The notes under the pieces are model-generated. The model was not told the origin of the DNA. It saw only the letters and a list, made by a program, of their open reading frames with translations, and searched no databases. A stretch of 8,973 nt of DNA, taken from Nitrosopumilaceae archaeon (GTDB taxonomy: Archaea; Thermoproteota; Nitrososphaeria; Nitrososphaerales; Nitrosopumilaceae). The position numbers and the translations under genes are program-made. This document shows positions 1 to 6,255 of this stretch, one piece after another. The first letter of the stretch is position 1. Each line of letters begins with the position of its first letter. The stretch lies in NCBI GenBank assembly GCA_007571225.1, contig RKRU01000073.1, positions 1 through 8,973 of the forward strand, read 5' to 3'.

Positions 1-50
1 TTTATTTGCTGACCCCCTCTACAGTTCATCTGGTTGGGCAATACCCACCC

Positions 51-68
51 CTAAATTAATATATACAT
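51..68 (-). promoter_or_regulatory. Possible TATA box for a leftward gene leaving the window
   Basis: An AT-only stretch (TAAATTAATATATACAT and its complement) lies here. On the minus strand its centre is about 30 bases upstream of an ATG at 29-27, which opens nine codons (MNCRGGQQI) without a stop before the window edge. That spacing fits a leaderless archaeal transcript running leftwards, divergent from dnaG. The reading frame is far too short to identify, so this is only a suggestion. The box could equally be a chance AT-rich patch. Confidence 0.25.
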
Positions 69-118
69 ATTGAAAGCATACTTCCATCTACTGGTTACCA
101 AAACTCTTGCGATAAGCT

Positions 119-160
119 ATTATATAGAATCAAAGTCGTGATAACATGATAATAAAGGAG
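119..160 (+). promoter_or_regulatory. Promoter and Shine-Dalgarno site of dnaG-ribK
   Basis: ATTATATAG at 119-127 resembles an archaeal TATA box. A start of transcription about 25 bases downstream would fall near 148-150. AGGAG at 156-160 is a Shine-Dalgarno-type site ending 11 bases before the ATG at 172. It supports that start over the out-of-frame ATG at 161. The leader would be about 20 bases, unlike the apparently leaderless starts elsewhere in the window. Confidence 0.5.
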
Positions 161-171
161 ATGAGTGTCGT

Positions 172-1314
172 ATGCCACAATCGGGAATTGTCAAATATCA
201 TGTTAAGCTTTCCTTCGATGTTGATGGGCTCGTTGAACGGCCGGATATAATAGGCGCAATCTTCGGGCAGACCGAAGGCCTTATGGGTCCGGAGATGAAC
301 CTAAACGAGCTTCAGCGCGTATCAAAGGTAGGTCGCATCGAGGTAAACTTTCAAACCACCAGTAACACGACATCAGGAGAGGTGATCCTTCCGATGAGTA
401 CCGACATTGATGTCTGTGCACTGATCGCTGCAGGTATTGAAAACATCGATAAAGTGGGGCCGTTTGACTCTACGTTCAAGCTAGTATCCATAGACGATGT
501 TAGGGCAGCTAAAAAGGACGAGATCGTACGCCGCGCCAAGGAGATCAAACAGCGCTGGGCAACTAAGACCATAAGTGAGGGTGAGAGCATGCTAAACGAT
601 GTCCACCAAGGGGACATGGGTAGGATTACCACGTATGGACCTTCAAAACTGACATGTAGTTCCGGCCTTGAGACATCAGACTGGGTGATACTTGTAGAGG
701 GAAGGGCCGATGTCATAAACCTGCTGCGTGCGGGATACGACAATGTCGTTGCCATCGAAGGCGCCAAGATAGACGCGTCGATCAAGGAACTGTGCGCAGA
801 GAAGAATACCGTAGTGTCCTTCCTTGACGGTGACAGGGCAGGCGGACTTATACTAAAGGAGCTAAAGTCACTTGTACGTATAGATTATGAACTTCGTGCC
901 GATCACGGCGTGGAAGTAGAGGAGCTGACCCCGCAAAGGATTGACGACATTCTGAGGCCGATCGCAAAGGAGATAGCAGAGGATCGCAAGACCCCCACGC
1001 TGAAGAACGTAGGAGACAAGCAGCTGGCAGAGATTGCAGGTGGAGTTTACCGCACCATCAACGAGACCCTAGAGGCAGTAGCCCTAGATTCTGAGAAGGG
1101 ACAGATATTCAAGGTGCCTATAAGTGAGATCGTAAACAAGCTCTCCACCCAGTCTGACATCACATATCTTATGCTTGATGGCATCATAACACAGAGGCTT
1201 TTGAACGGCGCACGCAATGCTGGCGTCAAATTCGTAGTGGGACATAGGATGGCAAAACTTACAGACCCCAGCGGACTTGAGCTGCGGACCTTCAACGACC
1301 TTGGTATCTCCTGA
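172..1314 (+). CDS. dnaG: Archaeal DnaG-like protein (Toprim primase family)
   Basis: The 380-residue protein matches archaeal DnaG in length and architecture. A conserved N-terminal region (about residues 1-160) precedes a Toprim domain at about 168-255. The Toprim glutamate is in WVILVEGRADV (E176), and the acidic pair is in SFLDGDRAGG (D219 and D221), the metal-binding residues of the family. The C-terminal part ends in a KFVVGHRMAKLT segment. From knowledge of the family, archaeal DnaG can prime nucleic acid synthesis in vitro, and in several archaea it is a stable component of the RNA exosome, where it helps bind adenine-rich RNA. It lacks the bacterial zinc-binding N-terminus. The start at 172 is chosen for its Shine-Dalgarno site, and the conserved-looking sequence begins at residue 6 or so. 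The gene is followed after 7 bases by ribK, probably on the same transcript. Annotation is secure; the in vivo role (exosome or primase) cannot be read from the sequence. Confidence 0.93.
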   Translation: MPQSGIVKYHVKLSFDVDGLVERPDIIGAIFGQTEGLMGPEMNLNELQRVSKVGRIEVNFQTTSNTTSGEVILPMSTDIDVCALIAAGIENIDKVGPFDSTFKLVSIDDVRAAKKDEIVRRAKEIKQRWATKTISEGESMLNDVHQGDMGRITTYGPSKLTCSSGLETSDWVILVEGRADVINLLRAGYDNVVAIEGAKIDASIKELCAEKNTVVSFLDGDRAGGLILKELKSLVRIDYELRADHGVEVEELTPQRIDDILRPIAKEIAEDRKTPTLKNVGDKQLAEIAGGVYRTINETLEAVALDSEKGQIFKVPISEIVNKLSTQSDITYLMLDGIITQRLLNGARNAGVKFVVGHRMAKLTDPSGLELRTFNDLGIS

Positions 1315-1321
1315 TCTCCCA

Positions 1322-2065
1322 ATGACAAATAATCTACAGCTCCATCACGTCCTGACTCTTGCACATCTACTCTCGATCGGTGCAAAGCACAACCATGTGA
1401 AAATTACAACCACCGCGCTTGGGCGCATTATAGAAAGGTCTCAGCAGGCGGCATCACAGCACCTGACCGATCTGGAATCGGGGGGGTTTATAGAGAGGAT
1501 CGTATCGGGCAGAAGTATATCCGTCCGCGTAACAAAATCTGGACTGTCCGAGGTGGAGAGGTTCTCAGCAGTACTCCAACACAGCTTGGAACTTGCCAGC
1601 TCACCGGCACTTGTCAACACAAGGCTTACTGGCATTCCTGTCTCAGGGATGGGAGAGGGTGCATACTATATGGCGCTTGACGGATATACAAGACAGTTCG
1701 AGTCAAAGATAGGATATGTGCCGTTTCCCGGAACGCTCAACTTGCAGCTGACGCGGCACACGGACAGGGAGGCCGTAGACAGGCTCAGGGATGCACGTAC
1801 TGGCATAATAATAGATGGATTTTCAGACGGAAGTAGGACGTATGGATGGGTAAAGTGCTTTCCGGCCCTGCTACACGTTCTAGGTGCCACCGATACGACA
1901 GATTCGTCAGCAGGAGACGGTATTAGATGTGAACTGATCATTCTTGAACGGACACACCACAACGACTCCATAATAGAGATCATATCCAAAAGGTCCCTTA
2001 GGGAGATGGCCGCAATAACTGACGAAACTGAGGTTATAGTAGAGATACTCTCAGATCACGACTGA
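1322..2065 (+). CDS. ribK: CTP-dependent riboflavin kinase with N-terminal winged helix
   Basis: The enzyme makes FMN from riboflavin, using CTP rather than ATP in characterised archaeal homologues. The 247-residue protein has two parts. Residues about 5-80 form a MarR-like helix-turn-helix (LGRIIERSQQAASQHLTDLE, then a wing with GRSISVRVTKSG). Residues about 100-245 are the kinase domain. Hallmarks of the kinase are GMGEGAYYMALDGY, IGYVPFPGTLNLQL and the C-terminal ERTHHNDSIIEIISKRSLRE followed by DETEVIVEI. Many archaeal homologues are kinase-only at about 130-160 residues, so the fused DNA-binding domain suggests a possible regulator that senses flavin or nucleotide; this is inference. The frame is open upstream to a TTG at 1277, but that would overlap dnaG and adds 15 residues of no apparent homology. 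ATG 1322, 7 bases after dnaG, is preferred. No clear Shine-Dalgarno site precedes it, so translation may depend on dnaG. Confidence 0.88.
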   Translation: MTNNLQLHHVLTLAHLLSIGAKHNHVKITTTALGRIIERSQQAASQHLTDLESGGFIERIVSGRSISVRVTKSGLSEVERFSAVLQHSLELASSPALVNTRLTGIPVSGMGEGAYYMALDGYTRQFESKIGYVPFPGTLNLQLTRHTDREAVDRLRDARTGIIIDGFSDGSRTYGWVKCFPALLHVLGATDTTDSSAGDGIRCELIILERTHHNDSIIEIISKRSLREMAAITDETEVIVEILSDHD

Positions 2066-2263
2066 CCAAACCTGTCGTTTTAGGAGGGTTTTGTACTATA
2101 ATCTCCTTCCCCTAGCCATACTCGAATCTGTAGAGGTAGTCAGAAGGTATCGCATGTCGCACGCTTGTCTGCCCTTAGTACATGACACATATGATGAATG
2201 TGGCTATATCGGCCTTCTAGGTATGCATATGCACCACAACTGCCGAGTCCCCCACCACACAAC

Positions 2264-2298
2264 ACTGGCCCAGGGCACAAATTCAGCAGACTTTACGC
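2264..2298 (+). repeat. 35-base repeat, copy 1 (HKF-type element)
   Basis: This copy matches 2328-2362 at 33 of 35 positions; the shared exact core is GGCACAAATTCAGCAGACTT and the next five bases. Read in the frame starting at 2264 it gives TGPGHKFSRLYA, which aligns with PKHKFNRLFA at the start of the small ORF at 8731. The ATG present in that ORF is missing here, so this looks like a decayed fragment of the gene's 5' end. Confidence 0.7.
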
Positions 2299-2327
2299 AT
2301 ACAGAGGCTTTGAAAGGTAACACGGCA

Positions 2328-2362
2328 ACTGTCCCGGGGCACAAATTCAGCAGACTTTACGC
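2328..2362 (+). repeat. 35-base repeat, copy 2 (HKF-type element)
   Basis: Second copy, 64 bases downstream of the first. In the same frame it reads TVPGHKFSRLYAKLG. Resemblance to the ORF at 8731 continues past the shared repeat: AKLG aligns with APNLG after loss of exactly one codon, and an AGAAGG follows in both. An in-frame one-codon difference argues for a coding ancestor. The codon in the ATG position is GCA, so this copy would not start on its own. Confidence 0.7.
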
Positions 2363-2443
2363 CAAACTAGGTTATTTACGCCCAGAAGGCCACAAACACA
2401 TGATGTACATATGTCATGCCCGGCACAATATCAGATGGTGCGG

Positions 2444-2480
2444 GCCGGAACGAACCACACGGTGTGATGCCACGACTCGG
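2444..2480. repeat. Perfect 37-base direct repeat, copy 1
   Basis: The unit begins GCCGGAACGAACCACACGGT and ends GCCACGACTCGG. It is identical, base for base, to 2517-2553, and identity stops at both ends of the unit. It contains the dyad CACACGGTGTG at 2456-2466. The perfect identity implies recent duplication or active maintenance, unlike the diverged HKF-type elements nearby. Confidence 0.9.
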
Positions 2481-2516
2481 TCTCTGGCATCTGCTATCCT
2501 TCTTGCTGCATGTGCT

Positions 2517-2553
2517 GCCGGAACGAACCACACGGTGTGATGCCACGACTCGG
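2517..2553. repeat. Perfect 37-base direct repeat, copy 2
   Basis: Second copy of the unit, separated from the first by 36 unrelated bases (2481-2516), a period of 73. A 37-base repeat with a 36-base spacer has the dimensions of one CRISPR unit pair. Only two copies exist, there are no cas genes in the window, and the repeat does not resemble archaeal CRISPR repeats that I know. It is therefore recorded as a plain repeat. Confidence 0.9.
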
Positions 2554-2633
2554 GGCGTAGTGAGAGATAAAAATTAACAATCAGAAAACTCATTTCATGG
2601 CTTCCAATGCCAGCTAGTAAGAGTGAATGTTTA

Positions 2634-2659
2634 CTTCGTTTACTACGTAGTAAAAGAAG
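2634..2659. repeat. 26-base near-perfect palindrome
   Basis: The centre, TTTACTACGTAGTAAA at 2639-2654, is a perfect 16-base palindrome. The arms extend five bases further on each side (CTTCG and AGAAG) with a single mismatch, so 12 of 13 pairs match. One half-site, TTTACTACG, occurs again at 2728-2736. It could be a two-fold protein binding site, a hairpin, or the remnant of an inverted terminal repeat. Nothing else in the sequence decides between these. Confidence 0.75.
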
Positions 2660-2763
2660 AAAATATCCGTACTCTAATCCACATTGTAGGCACTGATTTA
2701 TTCTATCTTGAACGAATATCTTCTGCCTTTACTACGCATCAGGCAGTCATAAAGAGATAGGCC

Positions 2764-2805
2764 CAGACAGATGATGCCGTACAGGCATGTCTGGAAAAAT
2801 AAAAA
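2764..2805 (-). terminator. Probable terminator of the dehydratase transcript
   Basis: Downstream of the dehydratase stop, the minus strand carries TTTTTATTTTT at 2805-2795, the kind of T-rich tract at which archaeal RNA polymerase stops. It is followed directly by an interrupted hairpin: CCAGACA (2764-2770) pairs with TGTCTGG (2788-2794), and TGCC with GGCA inside, with a five-base bulge. In archaea the T-tract is the functional part; the hairpin may protect the RNA end. Confidence 0.45.
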
Positions 2806-2832
2806 GTGGCTGCTGTATGGCCGGTTCAGTCG

Positions 2833-3612
2833 TTATTTTTTATTCTCCTTCTTGGCCGACCTGTTTACAAATGCAGTCATGCGCTCTTCTCTGTCTGGGT
2901 GTGTAAAGCAGTTGCGCCATGCAAGAAGCTCTATTGATAGTCCGGTATCAAGATCGGCGTTTCTTCCGTGGTTGATGGCCACCTTGGACATACGCACACC
3001 CATGACCGAGTTTGCGGCAATCTGGCCTGCCATCTTCTCTGCCTCCGCCTGCAGGTCTGCAAGCGGGACTACCATATTAACAAGTCCGATCTCCCTTGCC
3101 TCGTCGGCCTTTATCATCTTGCCCGTATAGACGATCTCCTTGGCCTTGGCGATACCCACTATCCTCATCAACCTCTGCGTTCCTCCCCAGCCGGGTGGAA
3201 TTCCGATCGTGACCTCAGGCTGCCCCAGCCGGGCAGTGTCCGCTGCAATGCGTATATCACACGACATTGCAAGCTCGCATCCGCCCCCCAGTGCAAAGCC
3301 ATTTATGGCTGCAATGGTGGGCTGCCTCACCTGTTCGACTGTGGCAGTCACAAGCTGTCCCAACTTGGCATACTCTACGGACTCGTCGGCAGAGATCCTT
3401 GACATGTACTCGATGTCGGCGCCTGCCGAGAATGCCTTCTGCCCCTCGCCGGTCAGTATCACAACCTTGACCGAGTCGTCACCGTTTATCTCTCCGAATA
3501 TGGATATTATCTGGTCTGCAACATCCATATTCATTGCGTTGAGCTTCTCGGGACGGTTGATCTTGACTGTGCAGATGCCGTCTTTAGAGGTGGATTTCGT
3601 TACTAGATCCAT
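2833..3612 (-). CDS. 3-hydroxypropionyl-CoA dehydratase / enoyl-CoA hydratase (crotonase family)
   Basis: The 259-residue protein is a complete crotonase-fold enzyme. The oxyanion hole is formed by SAGADI (62-67) and GFALGGG (105-111). The two glutamates that add or remove water in enoyl-CoA hydratases are present: E113 in [12 protein letters not shown] and E133 in [20 protein letters not shown]. The C-terminus is lysine-rich. Having both glutamates points to a hydratase/dehydratase rather than another crotonase activity. From memory, the Nitrosopumilus homologue, also beside an ADP-forming CoA synthetase gene, dehydrates 3-hydroxypropionyl-CoA to acryloyl-CoA and also hydrates crotonyl-CoA in the 3-hydroxypropionate/4-hydroxybutyrate cycle. 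Here it lies 23 bases downstream of that synthetase, which supports this specific role; acyl chain specificity is inferred from context. The ATG at 3612 is the first residue of the conserved fold. A TATA-like box 25 bases upstream may give it a promoter of its own in addition to read-through. Confidence 0.88.
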   Translation of the reverse strand: MDLVTKSTSKDGICTVKINRPEKLNAMNMDVADQIISIFGEINGDDSVKVVILTGEGQKAFSAGADIEYMSRISADESVEYAKLGQLVTATVEQVRQPTIAAINGFALGGGCELAMSCDIRIAADTARLGQPEVTIGIPPGWGGTQRLMRIVGIAKAKEIVYTGKMIKADEAREIGLVNMVVPLADLQAEAEKMAGQIAANSVMGVRMSKVAINHGRNADLDTGLSIELLAWRNCFTHPDREERMTAFVNRSAKKENKK

Positions 3613-3633
3613 GTGTGGATGGCATGTAGTGGA

Positions 3634-3642
3634 CTTTAAATG
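3634..3642 (-). promoter_or_regulatory. Possible internal promoter of the dehydratase gene
   Basis: On the minus strand CATTTAAAG is centred about 25 bases upstream of the dehydratase ATG, the spacing expected for a leaderless archaeal transcript. The box overlaps the last codons and the TAA stop of the synthetase gene. No Shine-Dalgarno site lies between the two genes, which makes an independent leaderless mRNA attractive. The box is short, so chance cannot be excluded. Confidence 0.35.
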
Positions 3643-5789
3643 TCATCGTTTTTGCTAATTCTGCCCCACTGTACTAGTGCAGAAGCTGCTGCCACCCAGT
3701 CGCGTAAATCATCATATACTGGAATCTTCTTCTCCTCTACAAGCCGGCTCATCCTTTCGGTGTACGGGCCGCCGTTGGCACCAATCAGGATAGGTTTTTT
3801 GCCTGCACGGTTAAACTCGGCCAGATAGTCTACTATAATCTCATCCAGTGGATCATCCTGGAAGACAAACCACGGCATGACCACGCCCACATTGGGATCC
3901 TCAATGAACGCTTTTATGGCAAACTGATAGTCTTCCGCACTGGCATTGCCCGTAACGTCTGCAGGGTTTCCGTTCCCTATTACATAGTTGGACGGATAGT
4001 ACTCTTTCATACTGTCAATGGAGCCAGATGCAAGCTTGGCAAGGGCCAGTCCCAAGCGTTCAAAGTGATCGATTGCGCCTATCATAGGCCCCGCGCCGTT
4101 GCTTGTCATGGCCACAGTATTGGATGCAGCAGGCGGTTGCCACGAGAGGGCCTTTGTAACTGCAACCAGTTCCTGATAACTGTCAACTGAGATTATTCCA
4201 GCCTGCTTGAACGCGCCCATTATTATGGCGTTTGTTCCACCCAAGGAGCCCGTATGTGATGCTGCCTGCTTTGCTCCAAGTTCAGTACGGCCCGACTTCC
4301 ATATCACTATGGGCTTCTTCATCTCTTTCATGACGCGCTTTGCAGTCTCAATAAACTTGCGGCCGTCTCCGAATCCTTCAACGTACAGTGCGATCACCTT
4401 TGTCTGCGGGTCGTTTGCCAGATACCATATCATGTCGGCCTCGTCCACATCAGAGCGGTTGCCATAACTGACCATCTTTGAGAGTCCGAAACTGTCTGCG
4501 GTCTCCAGAAAGCTTATTCCCATTGTGCCGCTCTGCGAGAGCAGGGCGACATCTCCAAGCCTAGCGCGTACCATGCGCTTCTGCCCTTGGAATGCGCAGT
4601 CAAGCCGGTTTGCCGCATTAAACATTCCTATGCAGTTGGGGCCTATGATGCGTATTCTGTGCTTTTCTGCTAGGCGCTTTACCTCTGCTTCGTATTCGGC
4701 CCGCTCACCGCCAAGCTCCTTGCCCGCGCCCGAGACTATCACCACATTATGCACACCCTTTCGGGCGCAATCTTCTAGTACGGGCGGGGTTATGGAGAGA
4801 TCAACTGAGACCACCACCAAGTCTACACTGCCCGGTACGTCGGCTACAGTAGGGTAGCACTTGCAGTCAAATATGCGGTCGGCCTTTGGATTGATTGGAT
4901 ATACAGTACCCTTGTAGTCGTAGTTTGCCAAGCTGTCCAGTATGGAGTTTCCAATCTTGCCCTCCTTTGAGGAGGCTCCAACTAGTGCAACTGATTCGGG
5001 CGTAAAAAACTTCTCCATGTACTCCTTGTCAGGTACAGCAATAGATACGGAGTTCTTTCTGATTTTGTCGTTGAGTATTATCTTGGCATCCACCACATAA
5101 TGGGAGTCTGGATACACCCTCACGGGGTTAAAGTCAATGCTGTTGATGTAATCTGCATGATCAATACCAATCCTGCCTATGTTCACAAGCGTATCTGCAA
5201 GGGCGTTCATGTCCACAGGTTTTGAGCCTCGGAATCCCTTTAGCAGTACTGAACCCTTCAGCTCGTCTAGCATGGACCTTGCATCCGATGCCGTGATCGG
5301 TAGCATCCTAAACGATACATCCTTTATCACCTCAGTCATTACTCCTCCCGTACCGACCATTATTACGGGACCAAACTGTGGATCGTTCTGTATACCGACT
5401 ATGAGTTCGACGCCCTCGTCTACCATCTTCTCAAGCAGTATCCCCTTTACGGTCACGCCGTCGTTTTTGTTGGCCAGTCTGCCATACATATCCTCAAACG
5501 TACTCCTCACATCGTCTACATTGTCAATACCAACCTTGACTCCACCCACATCTGTTTTGTGCAGTATCTGAGACGAAACGACCTTCATGACCAATGGAAA
5601 GCCTATATTTTCAGCCTCTTTGACTGCCTCGTCGGCAGATGTGGCCAGCGCATAGGGCGGGACGCTTATTCCATACTCTTTTAGTATTGATTTTCCAAGC
5701 TCCTCTGTAATCACTCCGTCAGCGGAGCCCATAGTCTCATCGAATATCCCCCTTACATAATCCGCTCCAGACGGGTCTGTAGTTGCCAT
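3636..5789 (-). CDS. ADP-forming 3-hydroxypropionate-CoA ligase (acyl-CoA synthetase)
   Basis: The 717-residue protein activates a carboxylic acid with ATP and CoA, releasing ADP and phosphate. Domain order is unusual: an ATP-grasp (beta-type) module comes first (about 25-245), then a CoA-binding Rossmann domain (about 258-355, with [12 protein letters not shown]), then the succinyl-CoA synthetase-like region (about 375-545) and a ligase-associated tail. Both phosphate-carrying histidines are visible: H512 in [10 protein letters not shown] of the alpha-type part and H77 in [13 protein letters not shown] of the ATP-grasp part. [12 protein letters not shown] (216-226) is the metal-binding end of ATP-grasp. 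Many family members have alpha before beta. The substrate is inferred as 3-hydroxypropionate because the next gene is the matching dehydratase; 4-hydroxybutyrate is the main alternative, since thaumarchaea use a related enzyme for it. The frame is open back to a GTG at 5864, but ATG 5789 is chosen because a TATA box lies 26 bases upstream and the extra 25 residues look non-conserved. Confidence 0.88.
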   Translation of the reverse strand: MATTDPSGADYVRGIFDETMGSADGVITEELGKSILKEYGISVPPYALATSADEAVKEAENIGFPLVMKVVSSQILHKTDVGGVKVGIDNVDDVRSTFEDMYGRLANKNDGVTVKGILLEKMVDEGVELIVGIQNDPQFGPVIMVGTGGVMTEVIKDVSFRMLPITASDARSMLDELKGSVLLKGFRGSKPVDMNALADTLVNIGRIGIDHADYINSIDFNPVRVYPDSHYVVDAKIILNDKIRKNSVSIAVPDKEYMEKFFTPESVALVGASSKEGKIGNSILDSLANYDYKGTVYPINPKADRIFDCKCYPTVADVPGSVDLVVVSVDLSITPPVLEDCARKGVHNVVIVSGAGKELGGERAEYEAEVKRLAEKHRIRIIGPNCIGMFNAANRLDCAFQGQKRMVRARLGDVALLSQSGTMGISFLETADSFGLSKMVSYGNRSDVDEADMIWYLANDPQTKVIALYVEGFGDGRKFIETAKRVMKEMKKPIVIWKSGRTELGAKQAASHTGSLGGTNAIIMGAFKQAGIISVDSYQELVAVTKALSWQPPAASNTVAMTSNGAGPMIGAIDHFERLGLALAKLASGSIDSMKEYYPSNYVIGNGNPADVTGNASAEDYQFAIKAFIEDPNVGVVMPWFVFQDDPLDEIIVDYLAEFNRAGKKPILIGANGGPYTERMSRLVEEKKIPVYDDLRDWVAAASALVQWGRISKNDDI

Positions 5790-5810
5790 GGCGGCCTGAT
5801 CGCCCCTCTG

Positions 5811-5820
5811 TATATTAATT
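5811..5820 (-). promoter_or_regulatory. TATA box of the ligase-dehydratase operon
   Basis: AATTAATATA on the minus strand is centred about 26 bases upstream of the ATG at 5789. This is the distance from TATA box to transcription start in archaea, so the mRNA would begin at or next to the ATG. It is the main evidence for 5789 rather than the GTG at 5864 as start: a transcript from this box could not include the upstream codons. Confidence 0.55.
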
Positions 5821-5966
5821 ATCAGGTTGTACTGGCAAAAAAGGCCGGGTCTGCTACGTGACACTGACCAGTGTATATGCAGTTGTCAGTCCGACTAAAA
5901 ATACAACACCATCATTTACAAGTCCCAGACAACCTTCTGCGTTAGTTCCTGTCTTGTCAGAAGTAT

Positions 5967-6024
5967 GTTTGCGTCACCCACACCTAAATGACCCATTTCA
6001 GGTACAAATTTGGCAAATTGTTTA
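5967..6024 (+). repeat. 58-base repeat, copy 1, with micro-ORF (YKF type)
   Basis: This copy aligns without gaps to 6067-6124 with 11 differences in 58, many of them transitions. Inside it an ATG at 5988 starts a 21-codon ORF ending at 6053 (MTHFRYKFGKLF, then unrelated residues). The ATG stands five codons before the YKF motif, exactly as in the copy at 6088 and in the small ORF at 8731. It looks like the 5' end of a small gene whose remainder has been lost. ACAAATTTGGCAAATTGT at 6003-6020 is also an imperfect palindrome, so a binding site is possible. Confidence 0.65.
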
Positions 6025-6066
6025 TGCTAGATGTAAACGGTTTCATTTTATGAACATATAATAATC

Positions 6067-6124
6067 GTTTGGGTCCTTCACGCTTAAATGAGCTATTCTA
6101 GGTACAAATTTGGTAAATTGTTTA
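6067..6124 (+). repeat. 58-base repeat, copy 2, exactly 100 bases from copy 1
   Basis: The best matched part, GGTACAAATTTGGTAAATTG at 6101-6120, differs from copy 1 by one base. The repeat carries an ATG at 6088 and encodes MSYSRYKFGKLFTPN (continuing beyond the aligned part), close to MTDPKHKFNRLFAPN of the ORF at 8731. Between copies 1 and 2 most differences fall in the four codons before the motif and in upstream bases. Confidence 0.65.
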
Positions 6125-6255
6125 CACCAAACCCAGACTTATGCATAAGAAGGCTCATGAAGATGATACTGCAAGACTGCCGCCACTCTTCTTACTTGGA
6201 ACTCTCCCCCCTCAGTACATTGAGGGCAGAGCCAGCATGCAGCCATGCCAGCTGA
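6088..6255 (+). pseudogene. Truncated copy of the small YKF/HKF gene
   Basis: The ORF of 55 codons begins MSYSRYKFGKLFTPN, which aligns residue by residue with the first 15 residues of the ORF at 8731. After that point similarity stops, and from 6192 on the frame merely runs antisense through the end of the aconitase gene. A TATA-like ACATATAATA at 6054-6063 lies about 30 bases before the ATG, so a leaderless transcript is possible. The likeliest reading is a gene fragment with an intact start and promoter but a foreign tail. It could alternatively be a regulatory repeat that only appears coding. Confidence 0.35.

Larger units (their letters stand above)
2066..2832. other. Long gene-free region with several repeats
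   Basis: This 767-base stretch separates the convergent ribK and dehydratase genes. It contains T-rich runs right after ribK (GTTTT at 2076-2080 and again near 2088-2092) that may end its transcript. It also holds a pair of 35-base repeats, a pair of perfect 37-base repeats, a long palindrome and a hairpin/T-tract near the dehydratase end. An open frame at 2091-2540 reads both repeat pairs in different frames and has no family resemblance, so it is not called. The stretch 2560-2760 is noticeably AT-richer than the flanking genes. Confidence 0.7.
5821..6191. other. Intergenic region between aconitase and ligase
   Basis: Aconitase ends at 6192 and the ligase operon starts at 5789, both on the minus strand. 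Apart from the ligase promoter, the gap contains two diverged copies of a 58-base element described separately. The AT-rich stretch 6041-6066 (ATTTTATGAACATATAATAAT) lies between them. I see no tRNA or other structured RNA, and no strong T-tract terminator for aconitase. Confidence 0.6.

Noticed and set aside
2091..2540. 149-codon ORF starting at TTG after an AGGAGGG
   Set aside because: It reads the 35-base and the 37-base repeats in different frames in their two copies, has a patchy composition rich in histidine and threonine, and shows no domain. The repeats, not a protein, explain this region.
2444..2553. CRISPR array
   Set aside because: Only two units and one spacer are present, with no cas genes or AT-rich leader in the window. 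Dimensions alone are not enough.
2444..2553. tRNA or other known RNA on the minus strand, because of GGTTCGTTCC
   Set aside because: The bases flanking the TTCG do not form a five-pair T-arm stem, and no acceptor or anticodon arms can be placed.
5858..6061. 67-codon plus-strand ORF beginning upstream of the first 58-base repeat
   Set aside because: It reads through the repeat in a frame other than the conserved YKF frame and covers the region upstream of the ligase promoter. No protein features are seen.
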